Notes under the pieces: generated by a model | Databases searched by the model: none | What the model was told of the DNA's origin: nothing | The model's input: only the letters and a program-made list of their open reading frames with translations | Shown: piece by piece, positions 33,261 to 41,755 of the stretch | How the letters are laid out: each line of letters opens with the position of its first letter | Position numbering within the stretch: position 1 is the stretch's first letter | Origin: Lewinellaceae bacterium | Lineage (GTDB): Bacteria; Bacteroidota; Bacteroidia; Chitinophagales; Saprospiraceae | Direction: 5' to 3' | Length of the DNA: 64,000 nt | NCBI GenBank assembly: GCA_020636095.1 | Contig: JACJYN010000003.1 | Location: forward strand, 1,240,001 to 1,304,000 | Program-made: the position numbers and the translations under genes

Positions 33261-33842
33261 ATGATGCGAAAATTACTGCTACCCCTGCTGCTGCTCTCTT
33301 TACCTCTATTGTTGCCGGCACAATGCAAGTTTGCGGCCGATGAAATTGACCCATTTGACAGCACCCGGCTGGTGATGTCCAGGCCGCTGTCGATCGGCAA
33401 TTACATTCCCAGCCGTTTCGAAACGGCGAAAGGGCCCAAGATCATTGACGAGGCTAAGGTGGTGTTCAGCCATTCTGAAAGCGACCAGGACAGCATCAAC
33501 TCCTTTTTTCTCACCATTGTGGCGCCGGAGTACGAATACCAACCCATCGAATCCGGTAAAAATGTGTTGCTTGCCTTCGCCGATTCTACGGTCATTGCTC
33601 TGCAAAACTTCCCCGACCGGGGCACCTTCAACACCGATACCAACATGCGTATGTATCAGCATACCTGTATCGTTCCCCTCGACATCTTCTACCGCATGAC
33701 TTATTCGGAAGTGATCATGATCCGCATCCGGTACGATAATAAAAAGCGTACCATTCCGCTTTCCAAAGCTCAGCAGAATGCCCTTAAACTGGCGGTGCAA
33801 TGTGTGGGGGAGGCGGTGGGCTTTATGCCGAATAAGCCTTAG
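33261..33842 (+). CDS. Hypothetical secreted protein
   Basis: About 193 residues from the ATG at 33261 (or 33264); the TTG at 33246 is less likely. A strongly hydrophobic Leu-rich signal peptide ends near LPAQ. The mature domain has FDSTRLVMSRPLSIGNYIPS and SINSFFLTIVAPEYEYQPIE. YSEVIMIRIRYDNKKRTIPL follows. It is an all alpha/beta periplasmic-type domain without catalytic motif or Cys pairs. It is not a lipoprotein (Ala-Gln-Cys lies after the signal cleavage point but lacks a proper lipobox Leu). Single gene; function unknown. Confidence 0.75.
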   Translation: MMRKLLLPLLLLSLPLLLPAQCKFAADEIDPFDSTRLVMSRPLSIGNYIPSRFETAKGPKIIDEAKVVFSHSESDQDSINSFFLTIVAPEYEYQPIESGKNVLLAFADSTVIALQNFPDRGTFNTDTNMRMYQHTCIVPLDIFYRMTYSEVIMIRIRYDNKKRTIPLSKAQQNALKLAVQCVGEAVGFMPNKP

Positions 33843-33855
33843 TTATATGTTGGGT

Positions 33856-33901
33856 GGTTATATTGTCGGCTCCACAGGGCAGAACGGCCAACAATATAGC
33901 C
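33856..33901. repeat. Hairpin with GGTTATATTGT motif
   Basis: Arms 33856-33870 and 33887-33901 pair with two mismatches, 14 bp after a stop codon. The arm sequence GGTTATATTGT(T/C)G recurs at 40718, 44824 and 45444. Probably a 3'-end element. Confidence 0.55.
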
Positions 33902-34122
33902 CATAACAATATAACTTCTACCACCCCACGCCCGTCGTAGTTTATCTAATCATCATAATCATAATCCCGAAGTAGTAGCAACGTCTCCCGGCAAGGGGAC
34001 GTTGCGGTATGGGTTTTCCACTTCATAGAAATAATGTAACCTTTCATCCAAAAACGGCGCCCAATTCGTAGACGCCAGGTACCTTTTGATAGATGTTACC
34101 TTGCCTTTCCAGGTACTTTGTA

Positions 34123-34153
34123 TTGCATACTACTTTATTTAGCCCTATATTTG
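34123..34153 (+). promoter_or_regulatory. Promoter of padR-pspC with TTGCATAC direct repeats
   Basis: TTG at 34123-34125, 20-nt spacer, TATATTTG at 34146-34153. TTGCATAC occurs at 34123-34130 and again at 34151-34158, overlapping both promoter boxes, and could bind PadR. The ATG begins only 6 nt after the -7 box, so the message is probably leaderless or nearly so. Confidence 0.65.
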
Positions 34154-34158
34154 CATAC

Positions 34159-34521
34159 ATGAAGACGAAAGAATTAAAAAAGATCAGGACACAGATGGCC
34201 AGGCAAATGCGAAGGGGCGTCTTAGAGCTTTGCATCCTGTCTATCGTTTCGGAGAAGGAGGCCTATCCTTCCGACATCATCAAGGAATTGAAGGCTTCGG
34301 AGCTGATCGTTGTGGAAGGCACGCTCTATCCACTGCTCAGCCGGATGAAAGACCAGGGCCTGCTCCAGTACAACTGGCAGGAATCTTCCATGGGCCCTCC
34401 CCGCAAGTACTATTCCATAACCGATACCGGGCGGGAGTTCCTCAAGAGCCTGCTCGAGACGTGGGAGAGGCTTGTAGAAGCAGTCAATCGATCAACAAAA
34501 AACATTTCGACTAATGAATAA
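34159..34521 (+). CDS. PadR-family transcriptional regulator
   Basis: About 120 residues from the ATG at 34159; an upstream in-frame extension to 34093 runs through the promoter and is rejected. The winged-helix PadR domain is clear: RRGVLELCILSIVSEKEAYP, SDIIKELKASELIVVEGTLY, PLLSRMKDQGLLQYNWQE and RKYYSITDTGREFLKSL. It probably represses its own operon through the TTGCATAC repeats. Its last 8 bp overlap the PspC gene, so the two are translationally coupled. The PadR-PspC pair is a recurrent Bacteroidota arrangement linked to envelope stress. Ligand unknown. Confidence 0.93.
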   Translation: MKTKELKKIRTQMARQMRRGVLELCILSIVSEKEAYPSDIIKELKASELIVVEGTLYPLLSRMKDQGLLQYNWQESSMGPPRKYYSITDTGREFLKSLLETWERLVEAVNRSTKNISTNE

Positions 34522-36655
34522 GGTACAGCATATTAACTTAGGCGGCTTCCCCTTCACTATTGATGAAGACGCCTATGAACACCTCAGTCATTACCTGGAA
34601 ACGATACACCGGCATTTCGAGGGTTCTGAGGGCTATGAAGAGATCACCAACGATATAGAAGCCCGCATGGCGGAACTCTTTCAGGAAAGCCTGGGTGAGC
34701 GCGGCGCCATCATCACCGTGAAAGAAGTAAAAGACGCCATTGTCATCATGGGAACCCCGGAAGACTTCGGCGCTGAACCGATTGATGAGCAGCCGCAGCC
34801 GCGTAGCAGTACCGGCACCGGCTATCGCCCCGGCAAGCGCTTGTTCCGCAACTCCGAAGATGAAGTGCTCGGTGGGGTTTGCTCCGGTATTGCCGCCTAC
34901 TTTGGCATTGCTGACCCGCTCTGGATTCGCCTGCTGTTTATTGTTATTACTATCTCCGGCGGCTTTGGCATACCGGCTTATCTGATCCTTTGGGCCATCG
35001 TGCCCAAGGCCGAGACGGCCAGCGACCGGCTGGCGATGCGCGGGGAGCCCATCAACGCCTCGAACATCGGCAAGATCATCGAGGAAGAATTTCAGCATAT
35101 TTCAGATAAAGTGTCGGAATTCGGAAGCGAACTCGGAGGTAAAAAAAAAGAGTTTAGCGCATCCGGCGGCGCCGGCGCGCTCGGAGATGGCCTCCGAAAA
35201 GTGGTAGAGGCCATCGGACAGGTGCTCCGTATAATAATTGAGGTGGTGGTAAAGCTTTGGAAACCGCTGCTGATCCTTATCGGCGGCGCTTTGATCCTCG
35301 CCTTTGCCGCTGCCTGGGTCGCCACGGTGGGCAGCGTCGTTTTCGCCTGGCCGCTCTTTGAGTTCTTTTCACCTGAACCACCCTTTTTATCCATACTTGG
35401 CGCCTTCAACCTGCTCATCATCATTGGGATGGTGATGCTCGCTCTTGTATTAACTATCACCCGGCTATTATACGGCGCCCGTATGAGCCCGGCCTGGAGA
35501 GCTGGCCTGACGGCATTCTGGGTACTCAACGTCATCAGCCTTTTTGTCGTTGTTCCCTTTTTTGCCCGGCAGTTCGCCCAGGAAGGAGCAATCACCCGAC
35601 AGCTAAGCCTGGAAGCTCTACCTAACGATACGCTCCGACTGCGTATGGGGGAAAGCTTCCACGGCGACAGCTGGTTTCAGGTAGACGACTTGAAGCTGGT
35701 CAACGATCAGCTCATCAGTAAGAATATCAACCTCTACATAGAAAAAGCAGAAGGGGAGGAGTTTGAACTCACCGAGGAAAACAAAGCCCGCGGCCGTTCT
35801 TTCAATGCTGCCGAAAACCTGGCGCAGGCCATTCAATACCAACCGGAACAGAAAGGCAGCCAATTGACCCTGCCGGCTTACTTTACCATCTCTAAAGGAG
35901 AAAAATGGCGAGCCCAGGAAGTGAAGTTGCACCTGAAAGTACCCGTAGGGAAGTCCATATTTATTGACGGCAATGTATATGACTACGTAAGCCGCATCAA
36001 CAAAGCCAATGATGATGTTTACCTGTACCAAAACCCCAACCAGGTTTGGACGATGATGGAGGAGGGGCTGATCTGCACCGGCTGCACCAGCGATGATGAA
36101 CAGGGACTGTCCTTTGAAGACTTCGACAAGGTCAGCATTGAAGGCCCGGTCAAGGTGGACATCGAAAGGGGGGATGAATACTCCGTGCGCCTATCCGGCC
36201 GCTCCCATTTGACCGATCAGGTGGAAATAGGGCAGCAGGACGGCCGCCTGATGGTTTCCACCAACCTCAAGCGTCCTTCATCGCCCATACGGATCACCAT
36301 CATCCTGCCGGAGTTGCTGAATTTGGAAGCCGGCTCCACCGATGACATCCGCCTCGAAGGCTTCAACGGAGGCACGATGCAACTCACCCTCAGCGGCCAA
36401 CAGGAACTCAAAGCTGATGTAACCATCGACTCCCTGATCCTGCTGCAGGAAGGGAATAATAAAGTGGACCTGCGCGGCAGCTATACGTTCCTGAAAGCGG
36501 CCCTTTCGGGAGACGCCAAACTGGATGCCGGGAAGGCTGAAGTGGCCGAGGCGGATATCAGTGCTTCCGGCGACAGTAGGGTGAAGTTGGGCGCAGTATC
36601 GAAAGTGGCGCAGCAGGTGGATGGGTCCAGCCGGATTATAGTAGATAAAGATTAG
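34514..36655 (+). CDS. PspC-domain membrane protein with adhesin-like (DUF2807) C-terminus
   Basis: 713-residue inner-membrane protein. Residues 1-90 form a conserved N-terminal domain (FTIDEDAYEHLSHYLETIHR). The PspC domain spans 108-168 (LGGVCSGIAAYFGIADPLWI, then a TM helix). Further TM helices lie at about 245-270, 288-312 and 330-355. The periplasmic remainder has an unnamed beta domain (370-520) and a DUF2807-like beta-helix (about 530-705, FDKVSIEGPVKVDIERGDEY). It overlaps padR by 8 bp. PspC homologues sense or buffer membrane damage; that role is inferred here. A hairpin and a strong terminator follow the stop. Confidence 0.9.
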   Translation: MNKVQHINLGGFPFTIDEDAYEHLSHYLETIHRHFEGSEGYEEITNDIEARMAELFQESLGERGAIITVKEVKDAIVIMGTPEDFGAEPIDEQPQPRSSTGTGYRPGKRLFRNSEDEVLGGVCSGIAAYFGIADPLWIRLLFIVITISGGFGIPAYLILWAIVPKAETASDRLAMRGEPINASNIGKIIEEEFQHISDKVSEFGSELGGKKKEFSASGGAGALGDGLRKVVEAIGQVLRIIIEVVVKLWKPLLILIGGALILAFAAAWVATVGSVVFAWPLFEFFSPEPPFLSILGAFNLLIIIGMVMLALVLTITRLLYGARMSPAWRAGLTAFWVLNVISLFVVVPFFARQFAQEGAITRQLSLEALPNDTLRLRMGESFHGDSWFQVDDLKLVNDQLISKNINLYIEKAEGEEFELTEENKARGRSFNAAENLAQAIQYQPEQKGSQLTLPAYFTISKGEKWRAQEVKLHLKVPVGKSIFIDGNVYDYVSRINKANDDVYLYQNPNQVWTMMEEGLICTGCTSDDEQGLSFEDFDKVSIEGPVKVDIERGDEYSVRLSGRSHLTDQVEIGQQDGRLMVSTNLKRPSSPIRITIILPELLNLEAGSTDDIRLEGFNGGTMQLTLSGQQELKADVTIDSLILLQEGNNKVDLRGSYTFLKAALSGDAKLDAGKAEVAEADISASGDSRVKLGAVSKVAQQVDGSSRIIVDKD

Positions 36656-36669
36656 ATTTTCCAGATTAT

Positions 36670-36702
36670 AGATTTTCCAGATTTCAAAAATCTGGAAAAT
36701 CT
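36670..36702. repeat. GATTTTCCAGATT hairpin
   Basis: Perfect 14-bp arms (36670-36683 and 36689-36702) with a 5-nt loop, preceded by another direct half copy. A related hairpin follows cysQ at 49869-49926. Confidence 0.7.
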
Positions 36703-36710
36703 AATAGAAA

Positions 36711-36747
36711 AAGCCAGCCCTGCATGCAAGGCTGGCTTTTTTATTTT
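36711..36747 (+). terminator. Intrinsic terminator of padR-pspC
   Basis: AAGCCAGCC/GGCTGGCTT stem, 10-nt loop, then TTTTTTATTTTTTT. Strong rho-independent terminator. The following 36748-37270 is A+T-rich with no gene I can support. Confidence 0.85.
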
Positions 36748-37275
36748 TTTCTTCATTTAGCAGATTTACCTGTGCCGCACGAAGTATACCTGGAGGGCAA
36801 TCTCGATATTTTTTATATCAATTTCTTGTTGTGTTATATTCCATGTTTCCGGAAAAACACCTTGATTAAATACGAGCGAAATCCACTAAATGTGCTGTTT
36901 TTTGTGGCAAAGGAAAATTAACCTTTGCCGTTAGTTGGTATGGTGGACTCATATAAAATTGTTTTGCAGGCTCAGTCAATCAATTGCTTTTTCGCCAGGC
37001 CGATATATTTTCATTCTTCCGGATGAACGACGCCATCCTGAGACGGTTAGAAGGGACATTAGAACAATTTCCCAGAATGAAAATAGAGATGGGAAATTAC
37101 TGGCGGTCAAAGAACTAACAACTGTGCCTCGTTAGACAATTACTGTGCTTAAATTTATATAAAATTCTATAAAGGGTCAAATCAATCGGCGATTATATTT
37201 CAAAAAATATTTTGGGCCTAATAAAAGTTGGGGTGAGGTTTTTTTCAGGAGTAACCATCGGGTTTGTTGTTCCTG

Positions 37276-37314
37276 TTGAACTGGAATAAATTTATGTGTA
37301 TATTTGTACACATA
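37276..37314 (+). promoter_or_regulatory. vapBC promoter with overlapping palindromic operator
   Basis: TTG at 37276-37278, 20-nt spacer, TATATTTG at 37299-37306. A perfect palindrome TATGTGTA-TATTTG-TACACATA (37293-37314) covers the -7 box, and a third half-site TGTGTA follows at 37319. This is the expected layout for autorepression by the antitoxin complex. Confidence 0.75.
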
Positions 37315-37325
37315 ACCTGTGTAAA

Positions 37326-37562
37326 ATGAAAAATGTCACTTTGTCTTTACCGGATGACTTGTTAAGAAGAAGCCGGGAATATGCGCAGCAACACGGCACC
37401 AGCCTGAATGAATTGATCAGGAACTTGCTCAAACGGCAGGTGAGTCCGAATGAAAGCGACCCCATCCAAAAGTTGAAGAATAACACACAACGCCTTTCTA
37501 TCCAGACGAAAGATTGGAAATGGAATAGAGCTGATATCTATGACCGGAAAGTATTTTCTTGA
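37326..37562 (+). CDS. VapB-type ribbon-helix-helix antitoxin
   Basis: 78 residues from ATG 37326 (the frame also opens at 37296 inside the promoter, which is rejected). The N-terminus MKNVTLSLPDDLLRRSREYA followed by HGTSLNELIRNLLKR is a ribbon-helix-helix DNA-binding fold. The C-terminal third (LSIQTKDWKWNRADIYDRK) would wrap the toxin. It overlaps the toxin gene by 23 bp, normal for a toxin-antitoxin pair. The palindromic operator lies immediately upstream. Confidence in antitoxin role comes from fold plus partner. Confidence 0.9.
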   Translation: MKNVTLSLPDDLLRRSREYAQQHGTSLNELIRNLLKRQVSPNESDPIQKLKNNTQRLSIQTKDWKWNRADIYDRKVFS

Positions 37563-37953
37563 CACTAACTTCCTCATTTACTGTTTCAGCCGGGATGAGC
37601 CGGAGAAACAGCAGAGATGCCTTTCTCTTCTCGACGAAGCTCAGGGAAATGCAGCATTCATTATTAGTACGCAGGTACTAAAAGAATTCACTGCTGTAAT
37701 GGTTGGCAAGTTCAAACAGCCTCCATTGGAAGTTAAGGCAATCATTGACGACCTGGCGCTTTTTGAAGTAGTAACTATTGATGTCCCATTGATTAAGAAT
37801 GCTATTGATATCCATTTGTTGCATCAGCTTTCCTTTTGGGATAGCCTGATCCTTTCGGCGGCGAAGAGCGCACATTGCCATACCGTGCTTACCGAGGATC
37901 TTCAGCACGGCGCTGAGTTGGCAGGGGTGCGTATTCAAAGCCCGTTCCTCTGA
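37540..37953 (+). CDS. VapC-type PIN-domain toxin
   Basis: 137-residue PIN-domain endoribonuclease. The acidic metal-binding residues are present: Asp in FLDTNFLIYC, Glu in LKEFTAV, Asp in FWDSLILSAA and Asp in VLTEDLQHG. It is predicted to cut tRNA or rRNA when free of the antitoxin. The start overlaps the antitoxin end, so translation is coupled. Only a short gap separates it from the membrane-protein gene, which has its own promoter element at 37980. All catalytic positions look intact, so the toxin should be functional. Confidence 0.92.
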   Translation: MTGKYFLDTNFLIYCFSRDEPEKQQRCLSLLDEAQGNAAFIISTQVLKEFTAVMVGKFKQPPLEVKAIIDDLALFEVVTIDVPLIKNAIDIHLLHQLSFWDSLILSAAKSAHCHTVLTEDLQHGAELAGVRIQSPFL

Positions 37954-37979
37954 TTTGCGGGCTTTACGCCGAAAAGGCC

Positions 37980-37987
37980 TATTTTTG
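37980..37987 (+). promoter_or_regulatory. -7 element TATTTTTG
   Basis: Exact TAnnTTTG 18 nt before the GTG start at 38006; no clear -33 box. Confidence 0.45.
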
Positions 37988-38005
37988 TTCCCAAAATAAA
38001 CGAAG

Positions 38006-39352
38006 GTGAAGTCGCGGAGCTTTCTATTGATCCTCATCGCCGGCGTCGTAGCCTGTTTTACGGGCTTCTACAACAACTTTCCCCTGGTGTTCCCGGACAC
38101 GGGTACGTACATCAGTTCGGGCTTTGCCAATTATGTGCCGATGGACCGCCCCGTTTTCTACGGCTGGTTCCTTCGGCACGTCAGCCTGGCGGAAAGCCTT
38201 TGGCTGCCCATCCTGGCACAGAGCCTGATCCTGGCTTTATTGCTGTACTACTTCTTCCGCCAGTTTGTGCCGGGCCGCTACCGGCATTTTCTCTATCTGG
38301 GGTTTGTATTTTTTTGCACACTGTTTACCGGCCTGTCCGTTCACGTCAGCACCCTCATCCCCGATATTTTCGCTCCGATAATGATCCTCAGCCTGGGCCT
38401 GTTGTTGCTGGCGCAAGGCCTAAAGGCTCGCGATCAGGTACTCATCGGTGTGTTCCTGTTCTTCAGCATGGCGGTGCACTATGCGCACCTTTTTACCGCC
38501 TTCCTGATCCTGGCGGCGATTAGCCTGCTTTATTGGTTGTATCGAAAGAGAGCGCTGATCCGGCTGAGGCCTCTGCTGCTCAGTTGGGGGATCGTCCTGC
38601 TATCCAGCTTGCTGATCCCTGCCACCAACTGGATGATGGGCTCGGGTTTCGGGCTGTCGCAGGGGGGGCATGTGTTTCTGATGCAGCGCCTGGTCGAATG
38701 GGGGATTGCCGAGAAATACCTGGATGAAGCCTGCCCCGAAAAGGAATACCGCTTTTGCGAATATAAAGACGACATACCCCGAAATTTCATCTGGCTCCCG
38801 GAAAGCCCCCTTTACAAAACGGGGGGCTGGATGGAGAACAAGGAAGAATACCAGGCCATCACCCGGGAGGTTGTATCCGACTGGCGGTATTCGCGGATCA
38901 TACTGGCGCGCAGCCTGGAAACGAGTATGGAGCTCTTTTTTAGTTTTGATGTAGGAGATACGACGGGCCCCGAGCTGGAAGGGTCGAGCCCGTTTGAAAC
39001 GATAAAAATCCGGTTTCCGGATCAGTGGCGGCGGTACCTGTCTTCGCGCCAGAGTTTTGAAAAACTGGATTTCACCCTGCTCAACTATGTACAGCGGGTG
39101 GCCTTGCTGGGCGCTTTGTTCATTTCCATCCTGCTGCTGTTGTCCAGGCGCATCCCCCTGCCACAGAAGATGCTGATCGGTTTTTTCCTGATCTGCCTGG
39201 CCGCCAACGCCATCGTTTGCGGCCCCCTTTCCGGCGTTTTTGCCCGCTACCAGTCGCGGGTGATGTGGCTGATTCTGCTACCTTTGTTCCTGTTGGCGAG
39301 CCAGTATCCCTGGTTCCGGCGTTTGTGGGAGCGATGGGAGGTACAGAAATAA
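38006..39352 (+). CDS. Polytopic membrane protein, GT-C glycosyltransferase-like
   Basis: 448 residues beginning with GTG. About ten to eleven hydrophobic helices. The first extracytoplasmic loop contains FPDTGTYISSGFANY and MDRPVFYGWFLRH, an Asp-containing loop in the position where GT-C glycosyltransferases hold their catalytic acid. A large loop near 240-330 faces the periplasm (EYRFCEYKDDIPRNFIWLPE). Family not named with certainty. It is followed by a polyisoprenyl-type GT2 gene after 178 bp, which would fit a lipid-linked-sugar pathway: the GT2 loads the lipid and the GT-C uses it. That pairing is inferred. Confidence 0.75.
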   Translation: MKSRSFLLILIAGVVACFTGFYNNFPLVFPDTGTYISSGFANYVPMDRPVFYGWFLRHVSLAESLWLPILAQSLILALLLYYFFRQFVPGRYRHFLYLGFVFFCTLFTGLSVHVSTLIPDIFAPIMILSLGLLLLAQGLKARDQVLIGVFLFFSMAVHYAHLFTAFLILAAISLLYWLYRKRALIRLRPLLLSWGIVLLSSLLIPATNWMMGSGFGLSQGGHVFLMQRLVEWGIAEKYLDEACPEKEYRFCEYKDDIPRNFIWLPESPLYKTGGWMENKEEYQAITREVVSDWRYSRIILARSLETSMELFFSFDVGDTTGPELEGSSPFETIKIRFPDQWRRYLSSRQSFEKLDFTLLNYVQRVALLGALFISILLLLSRRIPLPQKMLIGFFLICLAANAIVCGPLSGVFARYQSRVMWLILLPLFLLASQYPWFRRLWERWEVQK

Positions 39353-39428
39353 CCTCTCGGCAATAGCGATGCAGGAAGATAAATTGATGCGAGGGTTAAG
39401 GTTCTGGTTTTCGAAATAATCCTCAGTA

Positions 39429-39492
39429 GTGTACGATGTACATGCTCTAAGATGGCAGGCCGTACATCCTCTACACCAAGTCCATCGTACAC
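39429..39492. repeat. GTGTACGATG inverted repeat
   Basis: Arms GTGTACGATGTAC (39429) and GTCCATCGTACAC (ends 39492), one mismatch. The GTACATCGTAC core recurs twice at 45526-45582. Confidence 0.55.
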
Positions 39493-39530
39493 GATCCCTG
39501 CTCAAATAGAATCAAAAAGGAACATTCCTT

Positions 39531-40688
39531 ATGAAGGAGAAAGAAGAATTGACCATCCTGATGCCTTGCCTGAACGAGGAGGAAACGATCGGCCTTTGTA
39601 TCCGAAAGGCCTTGTCCTTCCTGGAACAACACCAGATCAGGGGGGAAGTGCTGATTGCGGATAACGGAAGCACAGACCAATCCCGGGACATTGCCCGCCG
39701 GCTGGGCGCCCGGGTGGTGGATGTGGAAGCGAAAGGTTACGGCAGCGCGCTGCTGGGCGGCATCCGGGCGGCGAAAGGGCAGTACATTATCATGGGCGAT
39801 TCGGACGACAGTTACGATTTTCTGAACCTCATGCCTTTTGTCAGTAAACTGCGGGAGGGTTATGACCTGGTGATGGGCAATCGATTCAAAGGAGGCATCG
39901 AAAAAGGGGCCATGCCTTTCCTGCACCGCTACCTGGGCAACCCGGTGCTGACCTTCATCGGCCGGCTCTTTTTTCGAATCGGGATCAGCGATTTCCACTG
40001 CGGGCTGCGGGGCTTCCGCCGCGATAGCATTCTGGCGATTGGACTGAATACCCCCGGTATGGAGTTCGCCTCCGAGATGGTCGTCAAATCCGCCCTGAGC
40101 GGCCTGAAAATCGCCGAAGTGCCGACCACCTTGTCGCCCGACGGGCGCTCCCGCCCGCCTCACCTTAATACCTGGCGGGACGGCTGGCGACACCTGCGCT
40201 TCCTGCTGATCTACAGCCCCCGCTGGATGTTTTTCTACCCCGGCCTGTTATTCATGGTGCTGGGCAGCATCCTTTCTGTCGCACTAATCATCAACCCAAT
40301 CTATTTCAATACTGTCCGGCTGGACATTCATACCCTACTCTACGCCGCCGGCAGTGTCATCATCGGTTTTCAGTTGATTTCTTTTTATCTGCTTTCCAAA
40401 ACCTACGGGGTACAGGCCGGGTTGTTGCCGAAAAGCGCCCGCCTGCGGAGATTCGAAAAAATCTTCAGCCTGGAGCGCAGCATCGCTGCCGGCCTTATAC
40501 TGATTCTGGCAGGGCTGGGGCTCTCCATCCGGAGTTATCTGATCTGGCAGAATGCCGACTACGGCGACCTGGCGCCCTCGCACACCCTGCGCATCGTCAT
40601 CCCGGGACTGATCTCGCTCATCCTGGGTATTCAGGTGATTTTTACCGGCTTTTTTCGGAGTTTGCTGGTGATGATGAGGGTGGGGTAG
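39531..40688 (+). CDS. GT2 glycosyltransferase, dolichol-phosphate-mannose/GtrB type
   Basis: 385 residues. The N-terminal 230 form a GT-A domain: LTILMPCLNEEETIGLCI, VLIADNGSTDQSRD, the catalytic GDSDDSYDF (DxD) and ISDFHCGLRGFRRD. The C-terminal 150 have four membrane helices (WMFFYPGLLFMVLGSILSVA and following). This architecture transfers a sugar from a nucleotide donor to a polyprenyl phosphate at the cytoplasmic face. The neighbour at 38006 is a likely membrane acceptor enzyme. Sugar identity cannot be read. No frame defect. Confidence 0.92.
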   Translation: MKEKEELTILMPCLNEEETIGLCIRKALSFLEQHQIRGEVLIADNGSTDQSRDIARRLGARVVDVEAKGYGSALLGGIRAAKGQYIIMGDSDDSYDFLNLMPFVSKLREGYDLVMGNRFKGGIEKGAMPFLHRYLGNPVLTFIGRLFFRIGISDFHCGLRGFRRDSILAIGLNTPGMEFASEMVVKSALSGLKIAEVPTTLSPDGRSRPPHLNTWRDGWRHLRFLLIYSPRWMFFYPGLLFMVLGSILSVALIINPIYFNTVRLDIHTLLYAAGSVIIGFQLISFYLLSKTYGVQAGLLPKSARLRRFEKIFSLERSIAAGLILILAGLGLSIRSYLIWQNADYGDLAPSHTLRIVIPGLISLILGIQVIFTGFFRSLLVMMRVG

Positions 40689-40715
40689 GAGGTAGGAGCA
40701 TTGTTCAACGGCTTG

Positions 40716-40730
40716 ATGGTTATATTGTTG
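40716..40730 (+). repeat. ATGGTTATATTGTTG dispersed motif
   Basis: 15-bp motif 28 bp after a stop codon; identical at 45442-45456, and 14 of 15 at 44822-44836. A GGTTATATTGT version forms a hairpin at 33856. Confidence 0.5.
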
Positions 40731-40764
40731 GGTTAAAGGGGAACACTTTTTAAGGTAAGGCTGG

Positions 40765-41595
40765 CTAATCCCTGGCTTTCCCCTCCTCCTCAATCTCCCG
40801 GATAACGGCCTTTACCCATTTCACCGGCATATCTGCCAGGGTAGCGATCTCTTCCGGCGATAGGCCTCTTTCATGGCCACGAGCCACGACAGTGCGCGCC
40901 TTTAGCTCCAAGCCTTCCATTTTGCCTTTCTTGTAAAGGAAGTCTGTTCTAATATCATAAGTAATTGGCATATCCTCTATAGTTTTAACGGTTAATTCCT
41001 GCAATTTACGCAATCCCGACATTACATTCAATTGGCGGATATACTTCTGCAGGGAGAGTTCCCCTTTGGTGACTTGCCGGAGACGCTCTACTATAGAACG
41101 TATTGCTTCTTCCGCCGGTTTTCCTTTAAAATCGCCAAGTATTGCCAACACCACTGCTTCCGGGATTTGGCTTCTCAGCATTTGATGGTAGTCCAACCGC
41201 CCCAGGTCGATTAATTCAAAGCCTGTAAACACCTCTTCCTTTTTCAGTTGGGTAGGAATATTTGGCTTACGTTTACCCAGGTAAACCACCACATGATAGA
41301 TGGGAAGCCGGTATTTTTTTAGCAATATCCCATGGTATTCAGATACCCGGTACACAATAACGCGTTTCGCCTCGGATTCGAATTCGAGGTGCAGGATGCT
41401 CTCTTTGCCCTCTTCATTTACGATCTTGCGAACAAAATCAGGTTCCCGTTCCAAGGTGGTTTGCAGCCTGACAGGCAGCCTTTCGGCTGACAGGATTCGT
41501 ATGCCCAGCAACTGCTCCAGGAATGGCAAGAAGAGCGCCTCCAGGTTCTCCTTTATAATTTTATCATATTTATTGGCTTCTTTTTTGGGTTTCAT
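40765..41595 (-). CDS. Rpn-family PD-(D/E)XK nuclease / YhgA-like protein
   Basis: About 276 residues from the ATG at 41595 (MKPKKEANKYDKIIKENLEA); the frame extends 16 codons further but that extension is a hydrophobic chance peptide. The core ILHLEFESEAKRVIVYRVSE matches the E-x-E/Q motif of recombination-promoting nuclease (Rpn) and DUF4351-type proteins, with LPIYHVVVYLGKRKPNI following. The C-terminus has a helix-turn-helix-like segment (LSPEEIATLADMPVKWVKAV). This family often moves horizontally and is multi-copy. It stands isolated on the minus strand, upstream of the M1 gene end. Activity is inferred. Confidence 0.82.
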   Translation of the reverse strand: MKPKKEANKYDKIIKENLEALFLPFLEQLLGIRILSAERLPVRLQTTLEREPDFVRKIVNEEGKESILHLEFESEAKRVIVYRVSEYHGILLKKYRLPIYHVVVYLGKRKPNIPTQLKKEEVFTGFELIDLGRLDYHQMLRSQIPEAVVLAILGDFKGKPAEEAIRSIVERLRQVTKGELSLQKYIRQLNVMSGLRKLQELTVKTIEDMPITYDIRTDFLYKKGKMEGLELKARTVVARGHERGLSPEEIATLADMPVKWVKAVIREIEEEGKARD

Positions 41596-41755
41596 CCCGG
41601 AAAATAACACGAATAACCCAAGAAGTAAAATTATTTGCGTCAATTTAAACTTATTTGTTTTGACTGCAAGCCTATTTGTATCTTAGTGGGTTTTGCTCTT
41701 ACATAAGAGTATGCCACTTTAAACCACGAGAGCGATGGCTAATTTAGTTAAGCGG

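Noticed and set aside
36724..36921. 65-codon ORF after the PspC gene
   Set aside because: Its first codons overlap the intrinsic terminator hairpin and U-tract; no protein features.
40765..41595. Rpn-family gene as evidence of a complete transposon
   Set aside because: No terminal inverted repeats or target duplication found around it.
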